From: Labia minor
Taxonomy: Eukaryota; Arthropoda; Insecta; Dermaptera; Spongiphoridae
Direction of reading: 5' to 3'
Assembly (NCBI GenBank): GCA_963082975.1
Contig: OY720350.1
Location: 48,562,734 to 48,626,733, forward strand
DNA length: 64,000 bases
Below, in pieces: positions 1 through 12,350 of this stretch. The position numbers and the translations under genes were made by a program. Every line of letters begins with the position of its first letter. Position 1 is the stretch's first letter. The notes beneath the pieces are model-generated. The model had not been told where the DNA came from. It did no database searches and worked only from the letters and a program-made list of their open reading frames with translations.

Positions 1-2790
1 AAACATAGTACATAATTTCTTATGTATCTTTGATGAATTATTTCTTATATATGTTTTACTTTATTATACACAAAAACTATTAAAATAATTTCGTTTAAGA
101 CCAGATTACAATAAATCAAAAGATCTTGTCTATGCAAAGATGTAACTATAAATATAAAAAAAAAACATAACGGGACCTGCTAATGAAATTTGCAATATGA
201 TAGTTTCCAACCTAATATTAATAGTTTTCTTAAAAATTCAATTTCTATTATTTTTCTCTCTGACACAAAATGGATAGTAGGATATAAAAGAATTTAATTC
301 ACCTATTTTCGCACACAAAAGAGATTCTAAAGAGAGATTTCAATTAAAATGAACATTTTTCTGAATTTTTTTTTTTTTTATTTCCTTTGTTAAGATTTAT
401 ATACTAACAAGAAAAAGTAGAAGAAAAAGACGATTACCACAGCTAGTTGAATTCGCAATCGATTCATTCTATCTTTATTGAATTTCATTGTCAATTTTTT
501 TATTCACCATGCCAATTTTTTTTTTTGGTCTCTAGTCGTTTTGAGAGAAACTTGGTTATTAATAGAAAATACGACCATATTTAAAAGTGCATGCATATTC
601 AGATAGGAAATTGTTTTTGGTCCGGATGTTGATTGCGATTGATTTGCTGCTGGTAATGCTTGCTGCCTTTTGTCGGGAAAAGCAACCAAAAATGGAAATT
701 GAAAATCGAATGCTGTTTTGTAAGAGAATACGAAAAAAAGAAAAAATTGACGATGAATGAAATTGAAGATCAGTAAGAATTGATGTTTATGAGATCAAAG
801 AACTAGCGGTTTTTTTTTTTCATGCGTGTGTTTAATGTATGAATTATTTACTATCTGACATATACTTAAAGGGCAACTTCTGATAGAATTTATTTAAGGC
901 ACCTGTACCATTTAGAAGATTCAAATTTTTTCCTATTTTTTAAGTTTAATAATGTAACGGACAAAATTAAGAACATAATTTATTAGAAATAGCATTTGGT
1001 CATCAATTCAGTCTTATAATTAAAATTATTTCAATTCTATTAAAAAAAAAAAATGTTTATTCTATATAATTTTCATTTCCCTGATTTTACTCTTCAGATA
1101 CTATTTCAAAATTTTTCATTTATTGACTTATTTATTAATTTTATATACTTTTTTTTATTCTTTATTGATAAAATCTTATATTATTATTATTATTTGTTAA
1201 TTACATTTTCTATTAGGATATAATTGAATGTAAAGTATAGAAATTGGAAAATCAATATACATATTGGTCCAGAAATCTAAAAATATTCTTTATCTCCAAT
1301 TGTATGATATATAAATAGATTTAACTGATCAAATAGTAACTTGGAATTTGATTCAATGTAATTCTCTGCAAACAATTGTGTTTACAAATAAAAATTTTGA
1401 TCATCAAATGATTTATAAATTTTAACAAAGAGAATAATTTTAATACGAATGTGTTATGAACATTTCTCGATCATTTAATAAAATTAATCTGTTTTTCTTT
1501 TTAAATATTATTTTTTTTTTAAATAATTTCTGTTAATCAAAAAAAAAACAATATTTCTAAATAAAATTTATTATTTAAAATTATTTTTATTAGATTTTGG
1601 TATTAATATATATGTGTATATTAGATAATTAATATTTATAAATAAGTTAATTTGATGATAATCAAGAAATGATCAACAGAATTTTTGAACATTTCCTTCT
1701 AAATCTATTTATCCTTTCATTTATAAATCATAATCGTCAAGAATGATGAGCCCTTTTCTTCAATCATATCTTTATTAAGTGATTATGCCAATCAAAAATC
1801 ATGAAATGTTTTATTTTAATATTTTATAGGAGTGTATTTTGAGGGGGAATGGTAGATGGAAAGAAAGAGAAAGGTTTTAATCTTGAGATGACATTTTCAT
1901 CAATAAATTAGAGAATATTAGGGGATGGTTCTTATAATATTGATTATATAAATATCCAATGAGAGTAAAAATCATTCTAAAGCATTATATGTAGTTTGTA
2001 AATTTTTTATAAAATAAAAAACAACCTGTTTGTATCGTCAGATATTTTACAATAAAGAGTATAATTATGTATGTATATTTAATATTAATTTGTTCAATCT
2101 ATTCTTAATATATATATATATAAAGTATATATAGTTTACCATTTTAAATATTTAATTAAAATTCTTTTCATGAAATAGTTATGAATTTAATTAATTTCTA
2201 CTCACACACACACAAGTGAAATAAAAAAAATTCAAAATATTGGAAAATAATTGATTTTTGAGCTTAATAAATAAATGTTCCGAAGAGAAAATGCTAACCA
2301 CAAGGAATGCAATTTCAAAAACTCTCGAGCAAAGCAATTTAATCAATATTTTCGTTCACGTGGGAATTTAAGTAACTATTTTCTGAAATTAATATTTTAA
2401 ATAATAAATTAAGAATTAGGATAATTTATAATGATGGATGATTTATATAATAATTCTTTTCTCGGGAGTGAAGAAAAACAGATGAATTTTTATTTGATTA
2501 AAAAGTTAGTTGTCTTCTGTTGGGAAGAAAATTTAATTACGACTACATACTTTCCATTCATGAAAAAATTAATATCAATTTACTAACATAGCCTTTTGGT
2601 TGCATATATGCTAGGCGTTTTGATGGATGTTACTATCATCAATGCTGGGACATAAATTTATAGTTTTAATTATTATAGCAGTAGTCTAAATGTAGACTAT
2701 TAGTTATTCTCATACTCCTCATATTTTTAGTTTTGTTTGTCTCTAATGAATAAATATTTTAGCATTAACGATATAGTTCAATTAGTTATA
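1..2790. other. AT-rich non-coding stretch
   Basis: I see no gene here. Every open frame is short, rich in Phe, Lys, Asn and Ile, and without family resemblance. Only homopolymer runs and small TA and CA runs (near 2,108 and 2,203) stand out. Confidence 0.6.
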
Positions 2791-3270
2791 AGAGAGCAGG
2801 TCAATAAGTCCATGACTTTTTGAATTTCCTGTCTCATGTGGCAACACTGCTACTGTCATCAGGCATCTATCAGCTGACTCCTGTCGAAATTTGAAACAGC
2901 TGGGTCTTTTAGTTTTTGTTTGACATTCATTAATTTTGGACTACCCCGTGATTTGAGAAGAAAATGAAAAAAGTGAATTTTCTGTGCTCATTAAGCATTA
3001 TTTTTTTTAAAAAAAAACATCACTGAAATCGAGTTTTTGGGCCGTTTCATAACCGTGGATTAAACGTGTATCCACTACAACACACCAGAGACCAAACAGT
3101 CTATGCAGTGAGTTTCTCTAGGTGAATCGGCACCAAAGATGTCCCCGGCAAATCTTACTTTTTGAATGGAATAAAAAAAAATGGAGAAACGTTGGATGAA
3201 ATGTATAGAGCTCTAAGGAGACTATGTTGAAAATTATTCAAGAAGTCACGGACTTATTGACTTGCCCTCG
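2791..3270 (+). mobile_element. mariner deletion derivative, family M1
   Basis: The ends are inverted copies of a mariner-type terminus containing GGTCAATAAGTCC. Both sides are flanked by TA (2,789-2,790 and 3,271-3,272), the mariner target duplication. Inside are broken pieces of transposase in shifting frames: a degraded piece around the first catalytic Asp, then the C-terminal motif Y-F-L-N-G-I-K-K. Most of the gene is deleted and frames are broken, so it makes no active enzyme. Further copies lie at 30,183, 35,403, 41,518 (one end only) and 59,758. Confidence 0.8.
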
Positions 3271-3272
3271 TA

Positions 3273-3998
3273 ACTTTGAGGGTTTCTTTTAAATCTCTAG
3301 AAAATTAATACTTATATTATTTTTTGTTTTTTTTTTTTTTTAGAAAATTTTGTGAATATTATAAATATAATAATCAGAATATTAGATTTAACTTTAATAT
3401 AAATTTTTGTTTATTAACTAATGTATTTAATTAATTTACACAATCCATTCCTTAGGTTAATTTTTTCCATGGTTTTTTTTGTATTCTAAATAAGTGCCGG
3501 TTATTAGATGATGCTTAAATACGTAATTTGCTGTTTACGGGCTTCTCGTATATCCCTAATCATCAATTCCGATCACGTTTAATGCTTACTGAGGGAGTCT
3601 CTTAAGGAAGCCTCCACCGTCACTCATGGGCCAACCAACACACTCCGCCAGGGCTTCAACTCCTTAACTGAGAGAGAATATATTAGCCTCTCATTTATTG
3701 AACAAATATTTAATTGTAATTCTCATTGCCAAATCCTCTATAAAGAACCAAGCAATATCCCTTCTTTAAACAATTCAATAAGGATAGATATAAATTCCTT
3801 TGAAAAGCGGAAATTAAGTTGTTGCCATGTAAAAAGAAACTAAATAAATTATAATAAAAGTTCTATTCGTTAAAATTAATATATATTAATTAAAATCTCT
3901 TTTTCTAATATATGTCAGGCATTTTTCAGTTATTTCCCTTAATAATTTCACATTATAAACTTATCTAGAAGATTATTTTCAAATTTTGAAAATTCTTG
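3273..3998. other. Non-coding, with a GC-richer patch
   Basis: No gene is seen. Positions 3,540 to 3,670 are clearly less AT-rich than their surroundings. They look like a decayed repeat, but they match nothing else that I recognise in the window. Confidence 0.4.
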
Positions 3999-4000
3999 TA

Positions 4001-4480
4001 CGAGGGTGGTCTGAAAAGTTTCCGACCTGACCAAGAAAAACGATGTTTTTCAATTTTTTTTTGTTTTATTTTTCAAAATTCAAGATAATTGAGACCTGTA
4101 CGATGTAAGCTGAACCTGTGCGAAATATTTTGCAAAACCATTTGAATATGGAAAGCTGTGTGCAACGTGGGTGCCGCATTTCCTAAAGTTAGACCAAAAA
4201 TTGCTTCGAAAAACCATTTGACAATTTGGCGCTGTAGGCGTAATCCAAACGAATTTTTGCGTCGATTCATAACTGTTGATGAGACTTAAATTAAATTAAA
4301 TCAAATTTAATTAATTAATTAAATAATTTATTAATTAATTAAAATAATTAAATTGATTAGAACACCGTTATGAGAAATGTATCAGTGTTGATGGAGATTA
4401 TGTTGAAAAATATAGCAAAAAAAAAAATTGAAAAACATCGTTTTTCTTGGCCAGGTAGGAGACTTTTCAGTCCACCCTCG
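4001..4480 (+). mobile_element. mariner deletion derivative, family M2
   Basis: Terminal inverted repeats of about 55 bp start with CGAGGGTGGTCTGAAAAG, and both ends are flanked by TA. The left half encodes, on the + strand, a fragment reading R-R-N-P-N-E-F-L-R-R-F-I-T-V-D-E-T. This is the mariner segment around the first catalytic Asp. The rest of the transposase is deleted and replaced by AT-rich sequence. It is a different mariner lineage from M1, since the TIR differs after the first bases. The minus-strand frame over the same bases is a shadow. Confidence 0.82.
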
Positions 4481-4482
4481 TA

Positions 4483-5030
4483 TATTTAATATAGATATAT
4501 AAGTGATTAACTATTTGAAAATTTTAACAGTTATCATATGGTAAATAACCGTTGTTATTATAATTCTAAATATTTTAAATCTAAAATGCTAAACGAGATA
4601 GCTTAACAGGTTATGATAAATTGTTCACATCCCTGATTAATTACATTTAGTAGCCTAGAGAGAGGAAACAACTTTTAATAAATATAAAAGGGTTGGTCAT
4701 TCAAGATTAAAGATTTTACATGTACAAATCATTTTTTATAAATATCCAAACTATCTTTTTCTAATTTTACTTTTGATTATTTTTGAATCTTATACAATTT
4801 TATAATATTTTCAAAAATTTATTTATTTTTTCACTTACTCTTATATTACAATTTTGTTATTGTTTGTAATGGTCGCAATTTACCGAATATGTTAAAAAAT
4901 AAGTTAAATGATTTTATTGATAATTGGATATGTTTTATATTCAAATTATTATTTTTATTGATAGTTTCGGAGTTTAAGAAAATTGGGTTATTCATAGATG
5001 CAAAAAAGATAATATTTTAGTGGAACGACA
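4483..5030. other. AT-rich non-coding stretch
   Basis: Nothing recognisable on either strand. Confidence 0.5.
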
Positions 5031-5290
5031 GAGATTATATAACTAGGAATTACACTATCTCTATACATCTCCAAAAATATAATCATAAAATCTGGGACAA
5101 TGGATGATGGAATGAATGAGGAAAGGTTAACGAAAATTATAATGGAATAAATTGGGATACGACCAATGGATAGGACAGGCTGAGATATATAAAGAAATAT
5201 AAAAGAATTTAGAGAAGATAGAAATTGGATGGAACTAATTTTGGGTATGGCCGATAGGAGGAATGTGCCTACTATACCCAAAGAACTTTA
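5031..5290 (+). mobile_element. Possible decayed LINE 3' coding tail
   Basis: In broken + strand frames there are stretches such as W-D-R-P-M-D-R-T and E-D-R-N-W-M-E-L. They resemble the C-terminal tail of some non-LTR retrotransposon polyproteins (an Arg-Trp-x-Asp motif followed by Asn/Asp-Trp-Met). Stops and frame changes interrupt it. A similar Ser-Trp-Met-Glu-Met-Ala phrase recurs near 7,390. This rests on short motifs only. Confidence 0.25.
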
Positions 5291-6063
5291 TTCAATAACC
5301 ACAATATAATAAAATTGTTTATTTAATAATACTTATTTTATTCAATTATGTTTACCACTACAAATACGGTGATTAAAAATGATTTAAAACATTTTAAAAT
5401 ATTTTAATCGTTAATTTTTAAGCTTTAGAATTGATTAAATCTTTCCACAAAAAGAAAGAAAGAAAGAAAGAAACATATATCTAGAGAGAGAGTAAGAGAT
5501 TTGAAAAGATTCAATTTGCTCTTCTCGGAGAATATTTTTCTTCTTTTTCTCTGAATACGGAATGTTTTGTCTGTTTCTCTTTCTATGCCCATCTCTTATG
5601 TCAGGCTAATGGCGACTTGGAGCTCAATAAATACGGATTTGAAAAGAACAAATACTGAATTCAATACTTGGAACAATAGATATTTTTTTTTATATAATAT
5701 TGTTTAGACTTTCTAAAATCTATTCTCTCTATCTCCCACCTCAGAACCTATCTCATCAGTAGCTCTCTCAACACTCTAAAAAAATTAAACCAATCTTTTC
5801 CTTTCGTTTTTTTTAATCTTCTTTTGTCCTTTTGTTTTCGTATGAATTCACACATTTTCTTTAAACATATATGACTAAAATATATATTTTTTAGTTAAAA
5901 AAAAATTAGTAAAAAATGAAAATTTTGGATATTAAAAGAGTGGCATATATTATATTTATTGCTCTACTCTGGAATTATTGGATGGGGATTGATCTGGATA
6001 GGTATTTATATAAAAAAATTCAATGTTTTGCATTCCCTGTTCTTTATCATTGATATTTCATTA
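5291..6063. other. Non-coding, with an AAAG microsatellite
   Basis: No gene is seen. An (AAAG)n run lies near 5,450-5,473, followed by an AT-rich stretch with GA- and CT-rich patches. Confidence 0.5.
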
Positions 6064-6065
6064 TA

Positions 6066-6462
6066 CGGGGTGTCTCTAAATGAATATCGGAGTGGATTGG
6101 CCACATGGGGCTTAACGACAAAGCTACCACGTTCACCCGACTTGACGCCGTATGATTTCTACCTTTGGGGTTTCATCGAGGATCGCGTGTATGTGCCTCC
6201 GCTACCAACAGACCTAAGTTAAGAAAAAGGATTGTAACAGCTGTTGCAACAATTACTGAAAACACAGTGATCAACGTTTGGGAAGGAATTGGTTATAGAC
6301 TTGATGTGCGCCGTGTGACAAATGGTACTCACATTGAACACAAGGTTCTTGGTAAAACTGTTTAAGTTGCTCTTTCATTTGACATATCATTCATCATTAT
6401 AAGTTTAATGTACTCAATATTATAAAGCGTTAAAACTCCGTTATTCATTTAGAGACACCACG
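6066..6462 (+). mobile_element. Tc1/mariner-type element, 3' half only
   Basis: Inverted ends built on GGTGTCTCTAAATGAATA are flanked by TA (6,064-6,065 and 6,463-6,464). The interior encodes the C-terminal part of an IS630/Tc1/mariner transposase. It contains R-S-P-D-L-T-P-Y-D-F-Y-L-W-G-F with the third catalytic Asp, then V-P-P-L-P, and a final stretch with R-V-T-N-G-T-H-I-E-H ending in a stop at about 6,365. A frameshift near 6,222 splits this tail over two frames. The N-terminal two thirds are deleted. It is inactive. Confidence 0.85.
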
Positions 6463-6474
6463 TATTTATTTTTA

Positions 6475-7316
6475 CAGGGTGGGGCGGAAAAACCTATCAG
6501 ATTTCAAAACGTTATAAAATTAAAACCACTCAGCTTGTCAAAAAATTTCTTTTATTAACATATCTCAAATTTTATGCCATTATTAAATTTAAGTTTTGAA
6601 AAGTACATCACTCAAATGTCGCCCTTGGGTGCGGATACACTGATTTAGGCGCTCGCGGTAGCTTTCCATGACTTTCACAGTCATTTCCACAGGAATTTCT
6701 TCAATTGCCCGAAGGGCAAGAAGGGTCCTTGGTCGATGATGGTAAACCTTCGATTTGAGGAAACCCCAGCCAAGATCACCTCTCAAAGAAATGAGGCGAC
6801 TTGGAAATATTTCCCTGAAAATGTCCATTGATCGTCGCGATATGTGGGCGGTTGCACCATCTTGTTGAAACCACACATTTTCCACGCCATTTTCTTCCAT
6901 TTTGGGTCGAAGAAAATTTTCCAGCATGAAACAATAGCGCTCGCTGTTGACCGTTACGGTTTGCCCATTTTCTTCAAAAAAGTAAGGCCCTAGACGCCTA
7001 GGCGGGAAAGAGCACACCACACAGTCAGTTTTGGGCTATGGAGGGGTTCCTGATAGATTTCCCGAGGATTTTCGTCACTCCAATATCGAAAATTCTGCCT
7101 GTGGAAATGACGGTAAAAGTCATGGAAAGCTACCGCGAACGCCTAAATCAGTGTATCCGCTCCCAAGGACAACATTTGAGTGATGTGCTTTTCAAAACTT
7201 AAATTTAATAATGGCATAAAATTTGAGATATGTTAATAAAATAAATTTTTTGACAAGCTGAGTGGTTTTAATTTTATAACGTTGTGAAATCTGATAGGTT
7301 TTTCTGCCCCACTCTG
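6475..7316 (-). mobile_element. Foldback Tc1/mariner element
   Basis: Both ends start CAGGGTGGGGCGGAAAAACC (the right copy differs at two bases) and are flanked by TA. The left arm and middle (7,020 down to 6,589, minus strand) encode a transposase fragment. It has G-P-Y-F-F-E and the second catalytic Asp in W-F-Q-Q-D-G-A-T-A-H, and ends in L-S-D-V-L-F-K-T. The segment carrying the third Asp is deleted: G-D-L-G-W runs straight into G-F-L-K-S-K-V. The right arm (about 7,099-7,316) is an inverted second copy of the same 3' coding end. The element therefore has about 219-bp arms, both reading outward to a transposase stop. It is inactive. Confidence 0.85.
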
Positions 7317-7344
7317 TATTATAATTGTAATATCTATATTTGGA

Positions 7345-7450
7345 AATGGTGGATAGTCAATAAAAACTGAAACATGGAGAGAATAGAAGTTGGATGGAGA
7401 TGGCTATGGATAGGATAGTAGTTGCTGCGACCAAAAAGATATTTCATTTC
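7345..7450 (+). mobile_element. Possible LINE tail fragment
   Basis: A short frame reads S-W-M-E-M-A-M-D-R, like the tail of some non-LTR retrotransposon polyproteins and like the fragment near 5,230. The evidence is weak. Confidence 0.2.
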
Positions 7451-8505
7451 ATATTTCGTAGCGTCACAGATATAATCTATATTATAGAAATTATCTTTCA
7501 TAACTTGATTATGACGAATAATAAACGTAGGTTACTTACGTCATAGTTTCAAAAGTGCCTCACAGCAAACTGTCTCGCATATTTTTATGAAATTTCTTTT
7601 TTAAATTATAAGGGGCTTGCAAAGTTGTTCGTCCTCTTATTATACTGTCCTAGCCTCTCTCTCCTTCTGTTAAATAGTTGTTGCTGACAGTTTATGGAGT
7701 TTCCATTGAAAGCGAATGAAATTTTAACTGGATCTAGGGTGGCGAGAGGGCAGATGAAAAAGGGGCCTGAGGCCGGAGGTGGGTGAGTGAGAAAGGGATG
7801 AGTGTGGTTTAGAGAAGCGGGGACGAATGAGGGTACAATATGAATGAATTTCATTGATGAACTTTATTGAAATAATAATAATAAAATTTAAAAAAAAAAA
7901 TTCAGATATCTCTATAAGCGAGACGAATAATACACCAACTAACACAAACCGACGATTGTTAAGATAAAAAGTTTTTATTTCAAATTTCCATCTGTTTTTG
8001 ATAAATGTTTAATGAAATAAATAAACACTATTTAATTATTTTTCAATCAAATCCTATCAATGTTATCATTCCGAAAGTAAAGGAAATTATTTTTGAATAA
8101 AACAATAATAATACATTTTGTACAGAAATGTATAGGTAAATGGTATCTCTCTAATAAAATATTTTTAATTTTATTTTTAAAAAAATACTCCTTATATTTA
8201 TATTAATTTGTGAATATACATTGTATATTTTCTTTCTTTAACCTTTCTACAATTTTTGAAATTAAATTTTTTTTTTACCTAAATATGTATTGAAATAATT
8301 GAATTGATTTACATTAACATTCATTGAAAACCCAAAAGAAACCTAATATTATATATAATCTAAAAATTCTTGATGAAATTTAGTAATAAAAAACATTCTC
8401 TCGATAATATATTATATCACACTCACTCATCTCATGACACTTCAATTCATCAAGCCTATCATTCAGGGAAGAGGTGATGTATGATCAATACTATGATTTC
8501 ATTAA
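7451..8505. other. Non-coding, with a purine/GC-rich patch
   Basis: Positions 7,606-7,850 are GC-richer and purine-rich. Frames over it on both strands lack any family resemblance. Similar isolated patches occur at 13,800-13,950, 22,400-22,560, 38,530-38,640 and 47,540-47,750. The rest is AT-rich. Confidence 0.4.
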
Positions 8506-8665
8506 ATCATTACCTTGATTTTTAGGTTCAGAGGCCTCTACTTCTTATTTCAATTAGGTACCCAATTGGGATCGCGTAAGATGGAAAGAGTTTATACTAG
8601 ACCACAGAAAGAGACAAATTCCCTTGCAATACCCTGGAATCGAGCCCGGATCCAAGCGTGGAGCC
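8506..8665 (-). repeat. tRNA-derived SINE, 5' part
   Basis: Read on the minus strand it contains a polymerase III box B-like GGCTCGATTCCAGG. This is followed by a body (AGGGAATTTGTCTCTTTCTG...) matching the SINE at 52,880. The right edge holds the tRNA-like head. The body ends in GAAATAAGAAGTAGAGGCCTC, shared with the copy at 19,325. It is too degenerate to be a functional tRNA. Confidence 0.7.
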
Positions 8666-8763
8666 TTTTGATATATATATTTGTATACAAAAAAATGTAC
8701 ATATTCAAAATTAATAATTTTTTTGTCTTTAAAATAAAATGACTCTCTCTCATTATTTTTTTT

Positions 8764-9717
8764 ACCGACCGACGATAGTAAGGGAGGTATTGTTTTCACA
8801 CCAAATTTCACATTTGGAGATTTTTACATATCTCCACGAATCAAACATTTTCTTTACAGAAAAAAGTATTCTTAGCATTATGTCTGTCCGTTTGTCCGTC
8901 CGTCCGTATAGATGTGTACAGCTTGAACGGCTCAACGGATTTTGATGAAATTTGGTATATTTACTTAATGCATCAGTATGATGAATTGATCAACTTTTGG
9001 TGAAAATCCGGAACTGGTAGTATTAGCGATCGACGATACGAAGGGAAGGGTTATTTTCACACCAAATTTCACATGAGGAGATTTTTTACATATCACCACG
9101 AATCATGCACTTTGTATTGGTTTTATCCTCGAGAAAAATCATCTTCATTAGTTTTTTCTTAATTTAAAATTATATGACGTTATCCAGCCATTCATGACGT
9201 CACAGCCTGGTCTTACATATATATTCTAAATAAAATAAAATTAAAAATATTTATGTTCTACCCATATCTGTTTTTTATTACATTAATAGATATATTAAAA
9301 TTATTTAAAATTGTTTCTGTAGCTGGAAATTAATTTTGGTGCAAATCCGGAAACCGAAAGTGGTAGTATTAGCGATCGACGATAGGAAAGGAAGGGTTAT
9401 TTTCACACCAAATTTCACATGAGGAGATTTTTTACATATCACCACGAATCATGCACTTTGTATTGGTTTTATCCTCGAGAAAAATCATCTTTATTAGTTT
9501 TTTCTTAATTTAAAATTATATGACGTCATCCAGCCATTCATGACGTCAAAGCCTGGTCTTACATATATATTATAAATAAAATAAAATTAAAAATATTTAT
9601 GTTAAATCCATATCTGTTTTTTATTACATTAATAGATATATTAAAATTATTTAAAATTGTTTCTGTAGCTGGAAATTAATTTACTTCAAACCGTCGGTCG
9701 GTTCGGACAGATCAACT
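8764..9717 (+). repeat. Family B repeat with internal tandem duplication
   Basis: It begins at the terminal inverted repeat ACCGACCGACG and ends in its complement CGTCGGTCGGT near 9,700. The core has a (GTCC)n run, a block containing GATGAAATTTGGTATAT, and paired TGACGT sites. The 3' terminal hairpin is truncated in this copy. Uniquely, the segment starting near GGTAGTATTAGCGATCG is duplicated in tandem with a period of about 346 bp (9,016 against 9,362). The short + strand frame at 8,739-8,945 is the repeat itself, not a gene. Confidence 0.85.
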
Positions 9718-10960
9718 TATTTTCTTTTTACATTTATTTTATTCACTACTAAATGAAAGTACGTGTAAAATGAAAAATAACAGCTATTTTATTTATTTTT
9801 AATTTAATCTTACACATTTGACAAAAAGAAAGCAAAAAGGCCTTTTAATAGGTTTAGTAAATTATAGAGAGGTGAATAAAATGAAAGGGGGAGGGTTCAT
9901 CATTTTTTAAATTAGATTGTATCTATCTATATCTCAGTATAGAAATACAATTGTAATAAAACCTTACATGACATGTTTAGAATTGTTAATAGGAATCATT
10001 TATTCTTACAATGTTTTATATTAATATTTATATTTTTTATATACTAGGAAGTGAAATATTAATTCTTTTAAAGTTTGTAAAGTAGAGATAAATTATCGAA
10101 CAATTTAATTAATAAAAATATAGATACCTCATATAAACTTATTAAAATTTGAATCTATGTGATTTTTATTTAATTATCTTTTAATTAGTAAGTAAAACTA
10201 ATTTTAATATTTTATTTTTTTCTACCTACCTATTTATTTTTATTTATTTACATTGAAGGTTTTAATTTCAAATTTCTCATATTTATTATCCATTTCTTAA
10301 TTTAATTGAAAACATTGACAAAAATATTTTAAAAAAAAATTAATCTAATTTTGTTTAAATATACAAATGACTTGATTTATTATCAATATTAATTTCTTTT
10401 TTTTCTTTTTTTTTTTGTTTCCATATATTTTAAATTTAATGTCTTTTTATGACCAGTGAGCCAAGTCAAGAGTGAAAAATATATTGAGTTGGTTATAATT
10501 TCACACTTGACTTGTGATTATAGCTTATTCGCATGGAATAGAAATCAATCAACAATTTAAATTGAAAATGATAATCTCGGGCAATACTTACACTTCAATT
10601 CACCGTTTGAGAGATCCTTTGAAATTATATTTGGATTAAAAATAAATTCTATCCTTGGGAGAGAGTTTTTATTTATTTTTTTTTTTTTTTAATTTTAATA
10701 TACATTTAATCAATAAAAATGAATGAAGCCTACGTTCATTGATAATTTGTTATTTTCATCATCGACTAAGTCATTCTACTAGCAAACTCTTTTGCCAGTC
10801 ATTTTAATAATTCACCTCCTTCCCTAAACAAAGTAAAAAAAAAATGTTTTGAAATCGTGTAATAATTTATTAAGATTTAAGAAAACACATGTTTTTAGAT
10901 CTAAGTAAGGAAAACGCTACTTTTCGTGTGATAATAATAAAATTATAAAAATATGATTGT
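9718..10960. other. AT-rich non-coding stretch
   Basis: No gene or repeat recognised. Confidence 0.5.
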
Positions 10961-10985
10961 GGAAATAAATTAATTTCCAAACAAC

Positions 10986-11020
<35 letters not shown>

Positions 11021-11255
11021 TATAAAAAAAAATATTTTTAAAACTTGAATTAAAATGACTAAATTATATTATCTTAGTTTTTATTTTTAGTATAATTATT
11101 CAATTAATTATCATTACTATAATTTAAGTGAAATATTTTCTGACAATGAATATAAAATTAATACTTTGTAAACTAAGGACAGACATGATGCTTAAAAACT
11201 TTTTTCTGTTAAGAAAATGCATGATTCGTGGAGATATGTAAAAATCTCGGTCGGT
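10961..11255 (-). repeat. Family B variant (B2), internally deleted
   Basis: It starts with the family phrase TAATTTCCA, shares its left part with the copy at 46,421 (TTAAAATGACTAAATTATATTAT type sequence), and ends with the B terminus CGGTCGGT. A long (TA)n run lies at 10,988-11,017. The core between the two halves is missing. Confidence 0.6.
10988..11017. repeat. (TA)n microsatellite
   Basis: An uninterrupted TA dinucleotide run inside the family B variant. Confidence 0.95.
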
Positions 11256-11819
11256 AAAAAGTAAACATTATTATGAACTTAACTAAATTAAATATAATCT
11301 GAACATAATATGAATGTTTTTAGTTATATTTAGAAATAATTAAAAAAAAACGATAAACATAAATTAATGACAAATTGTTTCCATATTAAATTTATTTTAT
11401 AACAGTATATGTTGTTTAATACTAATAATAATAATAATGTTAAATGAATATAGTTTATAGTAATCACCATAACTAATACTCAATGTCTGCCCAATCCATT
11501 TGTAGAGTGATATCCCTCAAAAAGCCGAGAGAACAACTGACTATCAATCATTCCTACTGTTTGCCTAAATACATTCATTTTAATTGATGCCTGTTTATTG
11601 GTAGAATTTATACATTTGCCCATTCATATTCAAATATTGGTTCCTTTACTATGTAGATTCATTCTTCAATAATTTCAATAACTTAGGATATAGGATATAT
11701 ACTAAATTGTGTGTGTGTGTGTGAGTTATTATAATATTCAAATATTTTGAAATTATTTCTAAACTTAACTTATCTATTAACATAAGTGTCATCTTATGAA
11801 TACTACTTATATATATATA
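11256..11819. other. AT-rich non-coding stretch
   Basis: No gene recognised. There is a short (GT)n run near 11,710. Confidence 0.5.
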
Positions 11820-12232
11820 CTAGCTGCTCCGAGCGCCTTCTAGGCGCTCTTCACACCTAGACGGGGGCTCCGCCCCCTGTACCCCCGAGTGATACATGGT
11901 ATTTGGTTGAAAGTCTGTATGTAAAAGGTTTTCATCCATTTTGTTTCAATCAGTATAAGTAGATAAGACATATATTTGTTTTCTTGGAAAATATATTTTA
12001 ATTTAATCAAAACAACAAATTTTCCTAGTATAATAAGTAAGATTTATTGACTATTTAATATTATTATTTATATATTTACTAATATATTTATGTTTATTAT
12101 TTTTTTTTATAAATTATATTAATTAAAATTTATTTTCTTATTTCTGTTTGTTCTTTATTTTACATATATATGTACAAAACACAAAACAATAACACAGACA
12201 GACACACAGACATTGCCTTTTATATATATAGA
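11820..12232 (-). mobile_element. Non-autonomous Helitron
   Basis: Read on the minus strand, the 5' end is TCTATATATATAAAAGGC preceded by A. The 3' end is a perfect 8-bp hairpin (GAGCGCCT/AGGCGCTC) seven bases before a terminal CTAG followed by T. These are the three canonical Helitron marks: 5' TC, 3' hairpin plus CTRR, and insertion between A and T. A second GC hairpin (GGGGGC/GCCCCC) lies just inside. There is no Rep/helicase coding. A second 5'-end fragment abuts it at 12,233-12,350. Confidence 0.8.
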
Positions 12233-12350
12233 TTAAAACCTTCCCTGGGATGCCCACAACAATCCCTGGAAGTTTCACAGTAATCGGACGGGTAGTTATT
12301 GAGTATTTGACAGACACACAGACACACAGACATTGCCTTTTATATATATA
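12233..12350 (-). repeat. Second Helitron 5'-end fragment
   Basis: It repeats the GACAGACACACAGACATTGCC plus TATATATA end of the adjacent Helitron. It carries an extra block with CGGACGGGTAGTTATTGAG, typical of the interior of such elements. Confidence 0.6.

Noticed and set aside
504..689. 61-codon minus-strand frame near the left edge
   Set aside because: No family resemblance, no splice or start context, low complexity; chance frame.
4988..5281. 97-codon minus-strand frame
   Set aside because: Hydrophobic by base composition (Ile, Phe, Ser); it runs antisense to a possible LINE tail.
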